Shown here piece after piece: positions 26,601 to 41,600 of a stretch of DNA of 64,000 bases. The stretch comes from Saturnia japonica. Taxonomy: Eukaryota; Arthropoda; Insecta; Lepidoptera; Saturniidae. Location: contig CM065321.1 in NCBI GenBank assembly GCA_033032175.1, positions 15,150,501 to 15,214,500 of the forward strand. Reading direction: 5' to 3'. Positions within the stretch are counted from its first letter, which is position 1; each line of letters opens with the position of its first letter. The position numbers and the translations under genes are program-made. The notes beneath the pieces are model-generated. The model ran no database searches. It worked only from the letters and a program-made list of their open reading frames with translations, and was not told where the DNA came from.

Positions 26601-29600
26601 ATAACAATATATGAAGCTCATTCAAAACGATCGCCATTAGCTTTAATACAGTTCTTTAAACGTTGAGGCCAGTTATCAATGGAAACACGCACTTTCTCCA
26701 TGAGGAAATTCTCCACTGCCAATCTTATGGATTGTTTTAGGGACTCCAAATTATCATGGCGTTTAGAGCATGCCATACTTTCTAAAATTGATCATAAATC
26801 ATAACCCAGCGGATTAAGATCGGGACTAGATGACGGCCAGTCTTCAGCTCTGATGAAGTCCGAAACGTTCTTTTCCAACCACGCTTGAGTGGATTGAGCT
26901 TTTGACCCGGTGCTGAGTCTTGCTGAAAGGACTATTCTTGGTTATGGAACACGATGTTGTTAAGAGGCTTAACCACCTTCTCAAGAATCGTATCTTGCGA
27001 TGTTTTGATACATTTTTCACAAAAATATGGCTCAGTCACTCCTTGATAGCTAACACCACACCAAACCATCACTGAAGTCGGATAATGTCCACGTTGTACT
27101 CTGCTGACTAATTGGGAAGCTTCTATAGAGCTTCGAGCATAAACTCGGTCATTCTGCTTGTTAAAACATTGCTCAATAGTAAATAATTTCTCGTCAGTAA
27201 ATAACATTTTTCTTTGACCTACCTTTGCGTATAGCTTAAGAAGATTTTTTGATTTTACCACCCTATTTATTTCTAAATTATCAGTTAAATAATGACCAGT
27301 GCATCTCTTAAAGGTTGCAAGTCCTAAGTCATCGTTTAAAATATGCGACATGGTTCTAGGTGCTATATTCATTTCCCGAGATAAAATCATTTGCTTTCGG
27401 ACAGGATTTCTTCGAATTTTTTCCTTCACTGTTTTGATCGCCTTTTTTGTACGAATACTACGTGGACGACCAGATTTTTTTCAGTCACAAGCAGAGGAGG
27501 TTTCATTGTACCTACCAATAGCCCGGTATACAAATATTCGACTAATACCAAGAGGACGTAGAGTTTCAAAAATTGCATTTGGTTCCCTACCTACTTTGTG
27601 TAATGCTATCACAGCAATTCCGTTATCTTTATCACCCCACTCCATTTTAATATCACAAAAATATTTAATACCGATTGGCCCGAAAATGAAAAAACACAAT
27701 GAATATTCATACAGGTGGGCCAGAAAGATTTGCGAATTTAAAAAAACTAAATATTTAGTTAGTTAGATCCGTACTTCTAGGCGGCCATGTAATGTCACAT
27801 CGGCGCGATATCAGTTTTCTAGCAAACATCTCGTTTACGGCCGCCAACGAAGCATTAGATGTATGGCATGTCGCACCATCTTGTTGAAACCACGTCGCAC
27901 GATTATAGGCTTCAAATTGTTGCAGTTGCGGAAAGAAAAATTCCCTTAACATGGCTATGTATCGGTCGGAATTTACAGTGACAGATTGGCTTTGTTGATT
28001 TTCAAAGAAATAGGGTCCGATAATTCCATGTGCTGATATGGCCGCCCAAACGGTTACTTTAAGCGAATGCACAGGCTTTTGATGTTTTGCACGTGGGTTC
28101 TCTGCAGCCCAGTAACTGCAATTCTGTTTATTGACATGCCCATTTAAGTGAAAATGGGTTTCGTCGGAGAACAGGATATTGTTGAAACTCTGAAAGCGTT
28201 CCAACATTGTTTCAACAAAATCTCGTCATAAAATTCCGTCATTTGACAGTAATTCCTGCACAAGTTGAATTTTATACGGGAATTTGAATTTTAAATGCGA
28301 CGCAAAGATGTTCTGGACACCACAAGTTCAGCTGATCGCTTGCGAGTCGATAGACTATGATTACTTTGAACTGAAGCTCTAACTTGTTCAATTGTGTCTT
28401 CGGTTCTTGTTGACCTTGGGCGTCCTTAGGCATCTGTTTGAGAGTCGAACCAGTAGCTTCAAACTTTCTGACCCACGATCGAATCACACTTTCCTTCGGA
28501 CACTGATTTACGTCATGTAATCCAAACTCACGCCGAAATAAACGTCGAACAATAGCGCACGAATCGCCATTTTTTTTCCGAGAACCGAGCTTCTCATCCC
28601 CACCACACGCGCAGCCCCCGCTCATAAAGTTCAAACGCAAGAGTGTTTTTAAAATCGTACGCCTTTCTGGCCCACCTGTATAAGAATAACAGATTGCAAA
28701 TTCAAATATAGTATTTTTTTTATTGTAATAATATTTATGGCCAGATTAAGTATAATACTTACTTCGACTGCATTGACATTTTTTTTTCATTGTACTTAAT
28801 TACAAAGTAAAAGTTAAGTTAAGTATTGGCGACTTCAAATGCAGAGTAATCAACAGATCTATATATTCTCCACATACAGTGGTTCTACAATAACATTACT
28901 CGAGCCAGTTTCCTCACTATTATGCCAGTCCAAACCACTCGATCACCACGACCATATAATAAAATAATATAAAACAAACAAACAAACTCACCCAATATGG
29001 GGTATAAATTTTCAGCCAGCTGTAACGTGGCTGAATCAGCTACCTGCGAGGTCTCGAGCACAGCCAGCCACAACTCCATCGCGTCCTCCAGGAGGTACAC
29101 GTGCGCCGGCTCCGATAGCTTCGTCGACTCGTCCACAACAGTCAGCATCCACGAGCGGATCTCCGTCGCGCATTCTCCCAAAGCCTATTATATATATATT
29201 TATTTACTGTAGCTCTATTGACGTTATTGTCCCTGATGATAAGCACAGTACAATTGAAACACAAAGGCGGCCACCGAGAGATCGAATTCCATCGGCGGTC
29301 GCGGTTGTCATGCCAGCCTGTATCCATGTTACGCTTAAAGGACCCATGTCGTAATAAGGAGGAAACACACTGCCCGGGAGAAGGTTCCACAGCTTCACGG
29401 TACGACGGTTTGATGCCTTGCTTTTTAATTTTGATATTTTTATTAAACTATCTATAAAAGAAAACTTTGCTCGTTTTAAATATCTGCACTGCGGACTTTT
29501 TTATTCTCACGGAGTAAATTGACAATAACAAATGTCAGACTTGAAAATAATGTTTCCAAATTTATTTGTTTAGAGTTGTGCTTCCATATATTTTAAAATA

Positions 29601-32600
29601 CAATTATTATTTGAATCATAAGATTTTTAATGCTGAATTGAAGGATTTAATTTATTAATTGAAATCATTTTTAAAATGGGCTCGCGTCTGCCCGTTACAA
29701 AATGTGCTACGTCAACAATACAGAGCGGGACCGCGCACCGGTAGCGCGAACGCGTCGGAAACGATTCCCTCGAACTCTGTATAACCGACGGCGGAATACA
29801 CGCTACGGTAACCAGCTGTCTGGATACCAGTGCGTGCGAGCCCCTCTCGCTACGTGTGACCGACCCTGCTCACACCCGAAACTACTAGGCGTGAAGAGGG
29901 CGAAACATTAAGGTACACACGCAGTGAGGTGCCTTCGTACTATCTTCTTAGTACTGTTTCTTACAGTCTTGATTCTTGAGTCTTGAGTCTTCAGTTTGTG
30001 ACACCTGTGTGTGCCGGTAAGCCCCGACGGCTAGACTTTTATTTCACCGTTGGAGCGGGACGGAGCGATAGCGTCTATCTCTCCACTACTCTAGCATTAC
30101 CAAATATGGTCATGGCGCGCTAACGCGGTGGCGCGTCGCGGCTGCACTATTGCTGTCCCTATCTACGTTATTATTATTATTCTATACAATGTTCAATAAA
30201 TCGTTAATATCTCTAAATATACTCATCAAATCACTATAAAATCTGTCTTATGTTATTATGGACATAAATACCTACATAAAACATTAATTGCAACATTAAA
30301 GGTTGATAAACACCGTAAATATCAAGCAATAAACATTACAACCTTAAACGGCTTAAAAACACGTTATGTACGCACTATTAAACGTTACAAACATTATAAA
30401 ACACACATAGTAGGCTAACTATCCTATACGACATTAAACATTACATATAACTGTTATAAAACACAGATTATTGATGAGACATAAGTTCAATACTTGAAGA
30501 GACTTTTTCTACGATATTATAAGCATTATTACAAGTTATTTACTATTCTTATATACCTACAAGTTGCAATATTATATTCAAAACATTAAATCGCCGATCG
30601 TGTGTATAAATTCTTAATCCCTACAACTTATATTTACAATTATGATTTTTATCATCACGCTTAGCCCTACGCGTCGCTAACAATTTTATTATTCGACATA
30701 CCCCATCATTAGCTATTTATCACTAAATAATTAAAGATAGTGAGTGTATAACTGCAAACTATGAAGCTATGAACAACTGCAAAAAAAACTAAAAAAAGAA
30801 CGTTTTGGTGTGAGATGCGAATTTGTCTCCAGAGTATTCGGTATTCGTAATTCAAGGGTCTAATATTTAAAAAAAAAACTAACAATCGGTATAATATCTT
30901 ATACGGTATTACAATTAGTACCGATTGGTGACATCACTATTTTAAAAACACAATAAAGTAGTAATACAATATAAAATGTCATTTTACTCCATGGTAAAAA
31001 AAACGCACTATATCTACTTATATGTGAATCTATCTATAAAGAAAGAAATATTTATTCACTACGTAGCCCGTCAGCTAACTTGAACTTGAAATTATGGGCC
31101 CCCTCCAAAATTAATTGAAGAGCCTTGTTCTAAACAGGCAACCGGATTGCATATTTAAATGAATTAACGGTCGCCCAATGATCGAAATTCTACCAGCGAC
31201 TTTTTGAACATAGACTATTTTCTGTTTAACATTTGCAGTATGAACCTAAACAATGAATATTAATATCACTTGCTGTCACTTTACATTGAGTGACAATGTC
31301 AATATTTTGGGGGGTCTAAGTTCAATGGCACTGGTCGTATTAGGATTCGAAGTATTAATTTATTTTATTTAATATATTAGTAACAGATATTATAGATAAA
31401 TTTTAACTTTCTGCACTCCTTCTCTATATAAACTTTAACCATGCCAAATCTCACAGTCTTCCGTGCACGCAATACGCTTAAAAAGGGGTACAAAGTTTTT
31501 GCTTCACGTATTAATATAATGATAAATAAGATCAAATATTTTTTACTGTTCTTCATGACAAACGTAACACTAATAACAGCGCATCACGTCATTCATATGT
31601 AAGCGAACGTTACCTGATTGGTGCGTTAAACTGACTTGACATCTGTTGTTTCCTTATAATTTTCTGCGATTATTTAGTACCTGATCCTACGCAGACGTCA
31701 TGCATTCTGCGGCATCGTTTGCGCGGCTATTTAAAAACGCATACGTTTAGACGTTATTTTAGGTACTTGACAAATTGTTCGGTCGCCTATGACGTTCTAC
31801 TTCGTCCCCATCAACATCTGTCTCACATAGGACGATCGCGCACGAACTTGTACGAACTATAGTACTACATTTATGAAAGTCGGCAACTTCATTTTTCTTA
31901 AAAAATTTGACTATAGTAAATAGTATAATAAAAACTATAGCAAAGACTAGCGAATAGACTATAGTAAAGTGATATGTGTATTTACCCTGAGCAGCTGCAC
32001 GAGCGCGGACAGCGCTGCAGCGCGGAGCATGTTGTGGTGCGAGGCGGCGGCGTGGTGCCACAGCTGCGGCAGGTACGCGAACACAGCGCCCGCGCTCCCG
32101 CCCCGCGCGACTGCCGCCCCGCTGCGTTCCATTACGCACGACACCACGTGCAGCACGTGCATCTTCGTCTCGCACTCCTCAGAGTCCACCTGACACATGT
32201 ATCACATACATCACAAACTGTTCGCTGTTTTCAACTAATATGTAAGCAAACTTTGTAAGCATTAGGACCCCTTACCTTGCCTCAAGAATTAAAAAATGAG
32301 GTAAGAGTTTTTACTCAATATTAAAATTACCAGATTTTTTATTATTTACTTTATGTCAATTCTCGGAGCACTCAGGGAATATGTAAAGAAATTCAAAGAG
32401 AATAAAAATAATATTATTAATTTAATTTGAGGCCACGAGAACCAGAGTGGTCTATCTGCTTTTATCGATAAATTCACCTAATATCCTGCCTCAACCCCTC
32501 AACCAGCCTCAATTATAAATATGTATTGTTTTAATAAGGTTTTCATTACTTTATAAATTTTCATCTTACGTATGATTTCTAATATTCACCTCACTACCTT

Positions 32601-35600
32601 TGTCAGCAAAAGTAAGAAAAATTGAATAAAGATTTTTGGTTCCCACAAAAATTACATGCACAGCTTTAACAAGGGAGCCACCATTATTTTAAAGCATTGT
32701 TAAAGTCAAGTGACGTTAGCAGAATCGTGAACATAATTGTTGTTAAATATTTATTTATTTATTACAAGGGAAACAAACAGTTACAATTCCTTATTACAAT
32801 ATTAAAAGAAAAAATTAAACACAAACCAAAATCAGTCCCCACAATATCTAGCAATAATCAATATGAGTTGATATTGCTAATCACAAATAACACTCCAAAT
32901 AGTTCATCAGCCAAATTATTCAAATTAAACTGAATTTAAATTTCAAGAAAAAAAAACAAATCAAACTATCAATAATAACAAAATTATGAATATTAAAAAG
33001 ACCCAAATACTAAAAAATACAAATTAAAAATAATAAACATACAAAAACACAAAAACAAGTTTAAGTCAAATAAATATCAAGATGTTCAAATATGTATGAT
33101 CAAATAATCAGTATTCATAAATTGTACATTGTACTTACCAGGAGTTCATAAAGTGCAGCGATCGCATGAGGCGCGTACGGCGCGAACTGTTCTATGTCGA
33201 AATTAAAATCATCTATCGAGCTCCTCAACGCTTCAGCTGCAGCGAGCTTCACAGCTGCGTCCTCGTCGGTCCGCGAGAGCGGTTCGAGCAGCGCCTCGTA
33301 CATCGCTGGTCGCAAAGACTGGAAGGGACGTACACCGCACCACTGACCTGCCAATGTAATGAAAAACACTAATATCCCATTCGCAGGAGCGTTGCAAAAT
33401 TATGTATTACTTTTCATCACACTTACAAATAAACAGTGTCATAAATGCAGGCTATCTTGGGTGTGACCCCTTAAATAATACCCGAGGGCCTTTTTTGCGC
33501 TAACAGCCTTTTTTAGAACTGACTACACTGTTAGCGAGGGGCCCTAAATACCGCTGATGGCTTTTACAGCTTTACCGTGCTTGGGGGCGAGCGCTTAAGG
33601 CACTCAGGCGCGAAAGCGCGGGCAACGAGCGCCCAATGGTGCCAAAGTGGCCGGACCTCGGCTTGTGCTGTTGCCGCGATTGCAATGAATTCGCGATCTG
33701 ACTAATTCCTTATCCGTAAAATTCGAGCTAAATTAACATATACATCCTGGGAGGAAGGAAGGAACATGTGTATTTAGTGACCTGAAAATATGGTCTACAC
33801 TAACTAGCGTAAAAAAAGAAAATAAAGAACTGTGTGGTGTGTACGTATGTATGAACATATTATAGTTTCTAAGTTATTGCGAGTGCAGTGTCACTTGTAT
33901 CGCGGGGGCGGCTGCCAGACTCAAGGATTTCACACCGAGGAACGGACCTGGGCTTGAGTTGCCGCAAGAGGAGGTCGCGGCGGTGGGTGTGCGGGAACGA
34001 AGTTAGCCGCCCGTGCGCTAACGCCAGAGGGCGTAATGGCTTTCTTTATAGAGTTCTATAAAATTTTAGTTTTGTTCAACGCAAACATATAGCGTGTGTC
34101 ATTGTTCGATTTCCGCCTGCCTTAGAAACTCGCTTTAGATCAATGGTCCCCAAACTTTTTTGTCTCGTAGACCCCTTACCAATTTTTACTGTATTAGGTA
34201 GATCCTCAATAAACACTTTACTTACAAAACTGCGAAGACAAATAAACAAGTCTTTACAATTACAATCGGTACAGGTCTTAAAAAGTATTTATAAAAATAA
34301 TTGTATGAGATCATCCCATCATCGATCCCGAATTTTCCCATGATTGATGCAAATAATCATGAAATTCTGTGAATTTAGCTCCATACCTTCATCAAAATCC
34401 ATAAAAATTTACCTTTAAAAAATATTTACTTACACGTTTATTGTAAAAAACGTATTATGTAAGTACAAAGGTACTACATGTTTTATTATTAAATTTATAG
34501 AAAGGAAGTTAAAGTTTTCGTCACGACTTGCTTAAATGGAATTCACTATGACCCCTAGGGGTTCATATGTACCACTTTGGGAACCTACTCTTTCGATACT
34601 AGGCTTGATATTATTTATTAAATTACTTTTTTTATTCCTCACGAAAACGCTCTTGAATAGGATACATTTTTACCACCATCTAATGGGTGGAGTCAATTAG
34701 AATATATTTAATGTTTTAAAAAAAACTTTTTAAGAAAATGTATCAAAACATTATAAAAATTTACATCGCAAAAAATATACTACCAACATATAGTACTATA
34801 TAAACTTACCAATTAGTTGACAGACTCGTCTTCTAATAATCCTATAATTATTGTCTTTGATTTTCAGTTCTTGACTTAGCACGTTCGTAAACCACTCCTC
34901 AAAGTCAATCTGAAATTTAAAAAAAACTCATATTTCGTGTCTAAAGATCTAGTTACGTTATTGTTTTTATAACAGAACGAAACGCAAATCTTCCACAGAA
35001 TAGGCAAAAAAAAAATCCGAAGAGCACGAAGGTGGTGTTTAAAAGAAATTGCTGATAACATCAAAAATATCAAACATTTAAGACACGTAACAATATAGAC
35101 CTTTTTTTTAAATAGGAAAAAAATACTGCGAGTTCACACGTGGTAGAAGTGAAACCTCTCTCCTTCCCTCCTGCCTCTCTTTGTATATATTTCGAGAACA
35201 TTAAGAATAGACGAAGGATAGGGAAACTATATAGAAACTCATTCTAACTCATTCTCTCACAGCCTAAAACCTATATAATATCATATACATTTATAGCTAT
35301 CTCTTTTTCGTTACACATTTTCGTTTAATAAAATCCAATTCACACCGTCCCTGAAGAAGTTTCACTTCAAAAAATCACTATTGCGGGCTCGTATACTTGA
35401 TGGAAGTGATTTTACTAACGTTGTTACCTGGTTCATGCTATATTCTCTAACTGTGTATAGTTTTGACCACTTTTATACAAAAAGAAAAGTCATTTTCAAG
35501 AAAAGTCAATATTATTTTACGGCCTATGGCCTAAACCTAATAGGACTTATCATATCGTCCTGTACCACACTTGTTATCAGGTGAGAATTTAACGTGTCAT

Positions 35601-38600
35601 GGGGGTTATGACCTCATCGAAAAATTTTCAATTATGGTAGAAAATTCTATTTTTTTTTCTGATATTTTGAAACGTATTCGATGAGGAATTTAGATTCGCG
35701 CCTGCGTGTCATATACACCTTTCGAAAATAATCAAATCTCACAAAAAGTATCAAGACACTCACTTCGTCGTATAAATCGAAAGACGCCAATCTGACAGCG
35801 TTATAAATGGCGTCCTTTTTCAAAATGGCGGGCAAGTCGTCGGGCGATATCTGTTGTTGCTGCAACGAGGCGAGCAGCCGGACCATCTCCGGCGCCAGCA
35901 CGTCACGGTATTGCGATGAATTGAACAGCTCCTTATACAGTGTTTCTATGCAAGGCTGTTTAGGGTCAAAAATATTTTTAAGATTATAATTACAGATGTA
36001 ACAGATATCCGGCGACTATCGTTTAAACGGCCTATCCGGTCAATTTTAATTATCGGATTGTGAATCAAAAATTATAATTATTTGTCATTATGAGAAAATA
36101 AAACATGCCACAATAGCTTATATTATATTAGTAGACATTGAAGTTCAAATCATAAGACCTTTTTTGGTTTATGACATGGATTCAATCGCACTAAATGTTG
36201 ACTATTACAGTATTGCCAGTTTATAATTAGATATTTCTACCTATAACAAAATCTAAAATTGCCTGATTACCCTATATCTACTAAAAAAGTAGAAAAATAC
36301 TAAACGTGGTCACGCTGTGGCTTATGGTAGCCACTTACACGCAATAACACCCGAAAGCGGTCCTTTAAGCGTAACATGACAAGATATTTATGCAAGACAG
36401 CATGACAGCGGCAACCGCCGATGAATTTAGATCTCTCGGTGGTCGCCGTTGTGCTTGGATTGTGCTGTGCTTACCATCCGGGAAAGTACCGACAATGTGG
36501 CGAGCTATTATAAAAAAAACCGTTTCATCTCTAATTATAATCTGTTTTAATCTTTTTAAAAGAGTGATCGAATATTTTTTTAACGCTCTAAAAGACCAAA
36601 CGAAAATGCGGTCTCCATAAAGTTAAGTGTACAAGTTAAGTTAAGTGCAAGGTTTCTGGATACACGTCCTTCAAGCCTAACTTTGTATTATTCCTTTAAT
36701 TTTCAACTAACAAAATGGCGGCTCCTACTTAAAATGCATATTCTTAAATATTATTTAACAATAACCAAACTACAAACAAAATACTATCAAATTACACAAC
36801 ATAAGACCAAATAATATGAGTTCATGACAAATCAAGACCCCGCCAAACACTCCAACTTATTAAAAAGAACTTGATTTTGAGGATGGATTTTGGATGTATG
36901 GATTTTGAGGGAGTTATTAATAGGTCGGAGTTGGAAGGTTCCGTGTTGAGATCGAAACGCAATGGGAGGATTTACGTTTTTTTTTATATACACGATATAA
37001 AACATACAGTTCTCGCCAATCTTTTATGCCGCTCCGAACATAGCCGCCTCAAGTTCGGGCTTGTGCATGTACTGTTGTACCATTACTGTTTTTTTTTTAC
37101 TGTAATCGTTTGTATATTCGCGGATGAGTACCCTAAGCGCTCGCCTCTAAGTCAAGGTGAAGCTGTAAAAGCCGTCTGAGGCTTCAGGGCCCTTATGGCT
37201 AACGGTGTAGTTAGTTAATATATAAAAATTGTGCGTCTCGGGACGCTTGACAGAAGTGATAACTTAAACTAATCAAAAATAAAAAAAGCCCAAACGAAAT
37301 ACAGAAAGGGAAGCCGGCGAGTATTCGAACCTAGGACTTCGGCCATAGTAGTCACGCTTACGACCGCTAGGCTACGAGCATGTTGTTAAGATTGACTGAA
37401 ACTATGCTACTATTAATGGTGCCGTAACGCGTTACGTTACGAAGCGGTTTGTTTACCCTCCCATAAGAAGTTATCACTTCAAAAATCGTTTTTATTTTGT
37501 ACATACCCTTAAACTATATTTCCAAGATTCCCCGGCTTCATCAGTGGCAAAACTTTCCGGTTCAGCGTCCCAAAGTGCAAGGTCGTCTGCGCTTAAAAGG
37601 AAATAGTGAGTGACGAGATGCCGGCACATGTGACATACCGTGTTCGCTTCCAGCACTTCTGACTTGGCCTGGTGAGCTTGTAAGGTCACTGTGGATGTAA
37701 ATAACATACCATTACGCCTGTATCCTCGAAGGGTTAGGCAGAGGTGTACTAATGTACACCTACAGTTCGCCTGTTATGTTTTTAGGTTCCATGTAATAGA
37801 GAGCGAGCCAAGCTCCGAGCTGCTACTGTGAATTTCATAGAAAAACCCAATAACACTTTGCTCGACCTGGGAATCGAACCCAGGACCTAGAATACAGCAA
37901 TTGCGCTTACAACCACTAACAAAAAATAAATTGAGGTGTCATGAAACTCCTGGCAGACTTTTTCTTATACAATTAAGATGGCATGCAAGTATACGGCCCG
38001 CCTGATGGTAGGCAGCTACCGTAGTATTCAAATACAAACAGTCATTTATATAATGAAATATCAATGTTATTTAATTATTAGATTTTTATAAAAAACTGGA
38101 TTTTCCCAAAGTAAAGATCTCAAGAACGACTAATTTCCTTTGGAAACACCACGCCTTTCTATGTGTACACCAATTCGTTATTGCCTTGCGATGTCTAAAA
38201 TATTCGAGTGAATATTTCGAGCGTATGTATGTACCAGGGTTGTTGCGGATGCAATAATTTTAACATTTGCGGATGCAGATGCGGATTATTTGACTAAAAC
38301 AGTTTTTAGTCTTACTTATTAGCATTTTGAGTTTATCATATCATAATAAAAAACTTTGTTTAATAATTAAACCTAAAATAGGTGAATTATATTCAATAAA
38401 TAGTAATATTGCAGCCTTCCCAGCCTCTATCTTGTTCCTAAGTGTATTCGCTGGGAACACTGGATGGTGGAGTTGATAAATATCTATGTGCAAATCTGGA
38501 GAGAGATTTAAGTTTAACATGATTAACTTTCCACCAATTAAGTGGATTTTCATTCAAATTGTCTATGTAAAATAAGTCCAGATACCGCTTTTTGTTGGTG

Positions 38601-41600
38601 GAAACATTTTTATTGACTTTTTCACGCAATATTTACATCGAAATATTCATCAACACGCAAGCAACTTGAACAAACCCAGTAAACAAACGCTATAACTGAT
38701 TCACAATGGAAATTACGTCGATTATTAAAACAAAAGTAACAAAACTTATAGGATCTTGACACCAGTGTGCCTTCCTATTGGTCAATTAGAGATCACGTGC
38801 GAGGCACGCGGCACACTGGCCCCACCCACTTTCTTTAAATTTCGTAACTTACTCGCTTGCACTTATAATTCACATCCTTAAAAGCTCCGCATCGATTGAT
38901 ACGAATGCGAATGCGGATGCAGATGTCTGAATTAATGCGAATGATCCACATTTGCGGATGCGGATGCAAGTATCTGCAACACCTCTAGTATGTATGTACC
39001 TCTGTACATATGTATCTATGTACTTCTAGTATGTGTCTATTTCTTTGGCACGCTCTGTAGCCTTATAGCCTTCAAATAAAAAGTGTAAAAATATTTTTTT
39101 TTTCAGTAAGTGTTTTTGTTGCAGTCTGGTAGTTTGTTTCCTGTTTAATAGTTTAACTTATTTTAAATATACTTACTTGGCTCTATAACCCTGGGATCCG
39201 AAACCTTCGAAACCTTATACTCGGCGCACTTCAGAATTCCTTTGACTATATTCAGACACTGTATAGTAAATCTCTCATATATCAGAGCCATGCCAGGTTC
39301 AGTGAAGCAGTAGTATAGAGCAAACTCCAGAGAAGGCCTTATGAGTGGCACGTATGAGAATGGATGGAAACATAGGACTCCCAAAGCTACTTTAGTGAGA
39401 TGAATTATGAATTTCTCACATAACTCCAGCGGGTAGATACCACGGCCTTTAAGAAGTTTTCCTGAAATAAATTGATGTAATCAGTTCTGTATACCAGCTG
39501 AACAAAATATTCTTAACTAGCTGTGTCCCACGTTTTTACCAGTGTTAATTTTATCCGCCCAACACCGCAACAGCAACGCGCCTATGTAGCCTATCATAAT
39601 TGTTCTTCCCGCAAGTACAAATTATTTGAACTTTTCATTATCTACTATAGTATGTCTCCATATAACATGCCGTAAAGAGCAAAATTTAACTTCATAAAAC
39701 TGTCTTTATTGAAGTAACTTTTGTTCGTAAGGATTAATATGCTATGTCTAAAAATAATATTCATGAATCACTTTTTAATTTGTACCAACTGTTTGCCACA
39801 GGTATATGCTATTCGGACTTTTTTTAGATATACTAATAACCAATATTTTGTAGAACATTGTATTTGCGTATCATTAACCATTACGCCAGCGCACGCGGAT
39901 AAAGCAGTTCGGGAGGGCTTCCATCTTGGACCTGCTTAACAAATATCAATATTTAAGGTTAGCTGAGAGTTGTAGCCTAAGGTTAGATAGCCTATATTAT
40001 TCCTCGTGAGTCTGGCTATCATATATAAAAATATTTTTTGGAATCCGTATAGTAATTCCAGAGATTAGCGTGTTTAAATAATCAAACAAACTCTTCCACT
40101 TTATTATATCATATAGTATAGAATCACAATATTACACTTTTCTTTGTGAAATCTAAAACATGCTACAATGTAAAAATGTCCACTTTTTTTAATAACGAAT
40201 ATTGTTTTGCCACTACAATGACGCCTTTACAAAAATGACTGAAGAAAACCTTGTTAAAAATTACACGAAATAACTGAGAGTGTGTTCGGAGGTACCACAC
40301 TGATGCCTTCATTCAGATTTCAGAGACAAAAAATACTACAATACTTACTACACTCCAAACTAGTTTTAGCCCTGTCAAAAACGGCGTTAAGGAAAGCATT
40401 CGCATCCTGACTCTCATGTGCCTTCTTAAATCCGAACACTGTCAGTTTCCTCAATATCCTGAGACAGAGTAAGGCCTTTTCTAAATGTTCCGTGATCAAC
40501 TCCGTCGCAGCGCCCTCTTGGATGTGCCGCAGGAACAGTTCCGTGTGCTCGTGCCATAGATTCAATATAAAGGAATAAACTGAATTTGTTAGTTCCTGTA
40601 ATAAATATTTCTACTGTGTTCATTGGATATTCGTTTTAATACTTATAACAGTAATATAAAATTGTTTATTTTTCAGAAAAGAAGATGAAGAAAGAAGAAG
40701 AAATTTTAGAAATGAAATAACCATGACTATAGTCATTTTTATTCTTACGAAAGAAAGGACCAACAACGCATTTGATTCATATGTATAGAGTGAAAAATAC
40801 AGGTTTGTCAGAAATCAATATTAAAAACTTACGTGGAAGGTCCGTCGATCATTAATGAGCCTCTTTGAAGCAAGTGCTTTAACGACATGATGGAATATCA
40901 ACAACGCTCTATGTTGGACAAGTGGCTGTGGTGCTTTGAGTGCGCCTACCAACTCGGGGACTAAGTCTGGCCAACTTGCAGGGCAATCGAACCTAATTTA
41001 ACATATTTTTCAAATTAATATTAACACTGATTTATTGGAATAATAGATCTAGCTTTTAGATCAATATCAATTTACATAAGATATAGTTATTTATTAGTGT
41101 ACTCAGAAACTGTGTAATATTAGGTCCTTAGATACATATGAAATTGGCGTTTTGTTGATCTGGCCACTTTGATCTCAAATATCTGGCATTTGGTTAGGAA
41201 TTCCAAATTCAAATTTATTTCAAATTTAGGCTTGTGTACTTGTGTTTCGAATTTAGTGATTTATTTGTTTTCGCACCATTTGATTTTTCTTTGACAACAT
41301 TTTTTTTTCACAAAATAAAAAACAAAATATCGCTTTATTTACAAATATGAGTTCCACCATGACATCATTGCTGCAGAAACAGCTCGAATGATTAATGATG
41401 TGTATGGGAAAGCTACTGTATAAGAAAGCACGGTATGTTTTTGGTAGCAACATATTCGATCTGGAAATTTCGACCTACGAAACAAACCCGTTGATGGTCG
41501 AAGACCCTAGTCGATAATGAAGAATTAAAGGTGATTGTGGAAGCGGATCCATCGCAAACCACGTCAGAGTTAGCGGCAGGCTTCGGTCTGAGTGATAAAC

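Noticed and set aside
31759..32258. Several open frames on both strands over 31.8-32.3 kb
   Set aside because: Shadows of the GC-rich IPO11 exon 10; the plus-strand frames have no family resemblance.
38341..38629. Two small host genes on the minus strand
   Set aside because: The frames are pieces of one hAT C-terminal domain inside terminal repeats.
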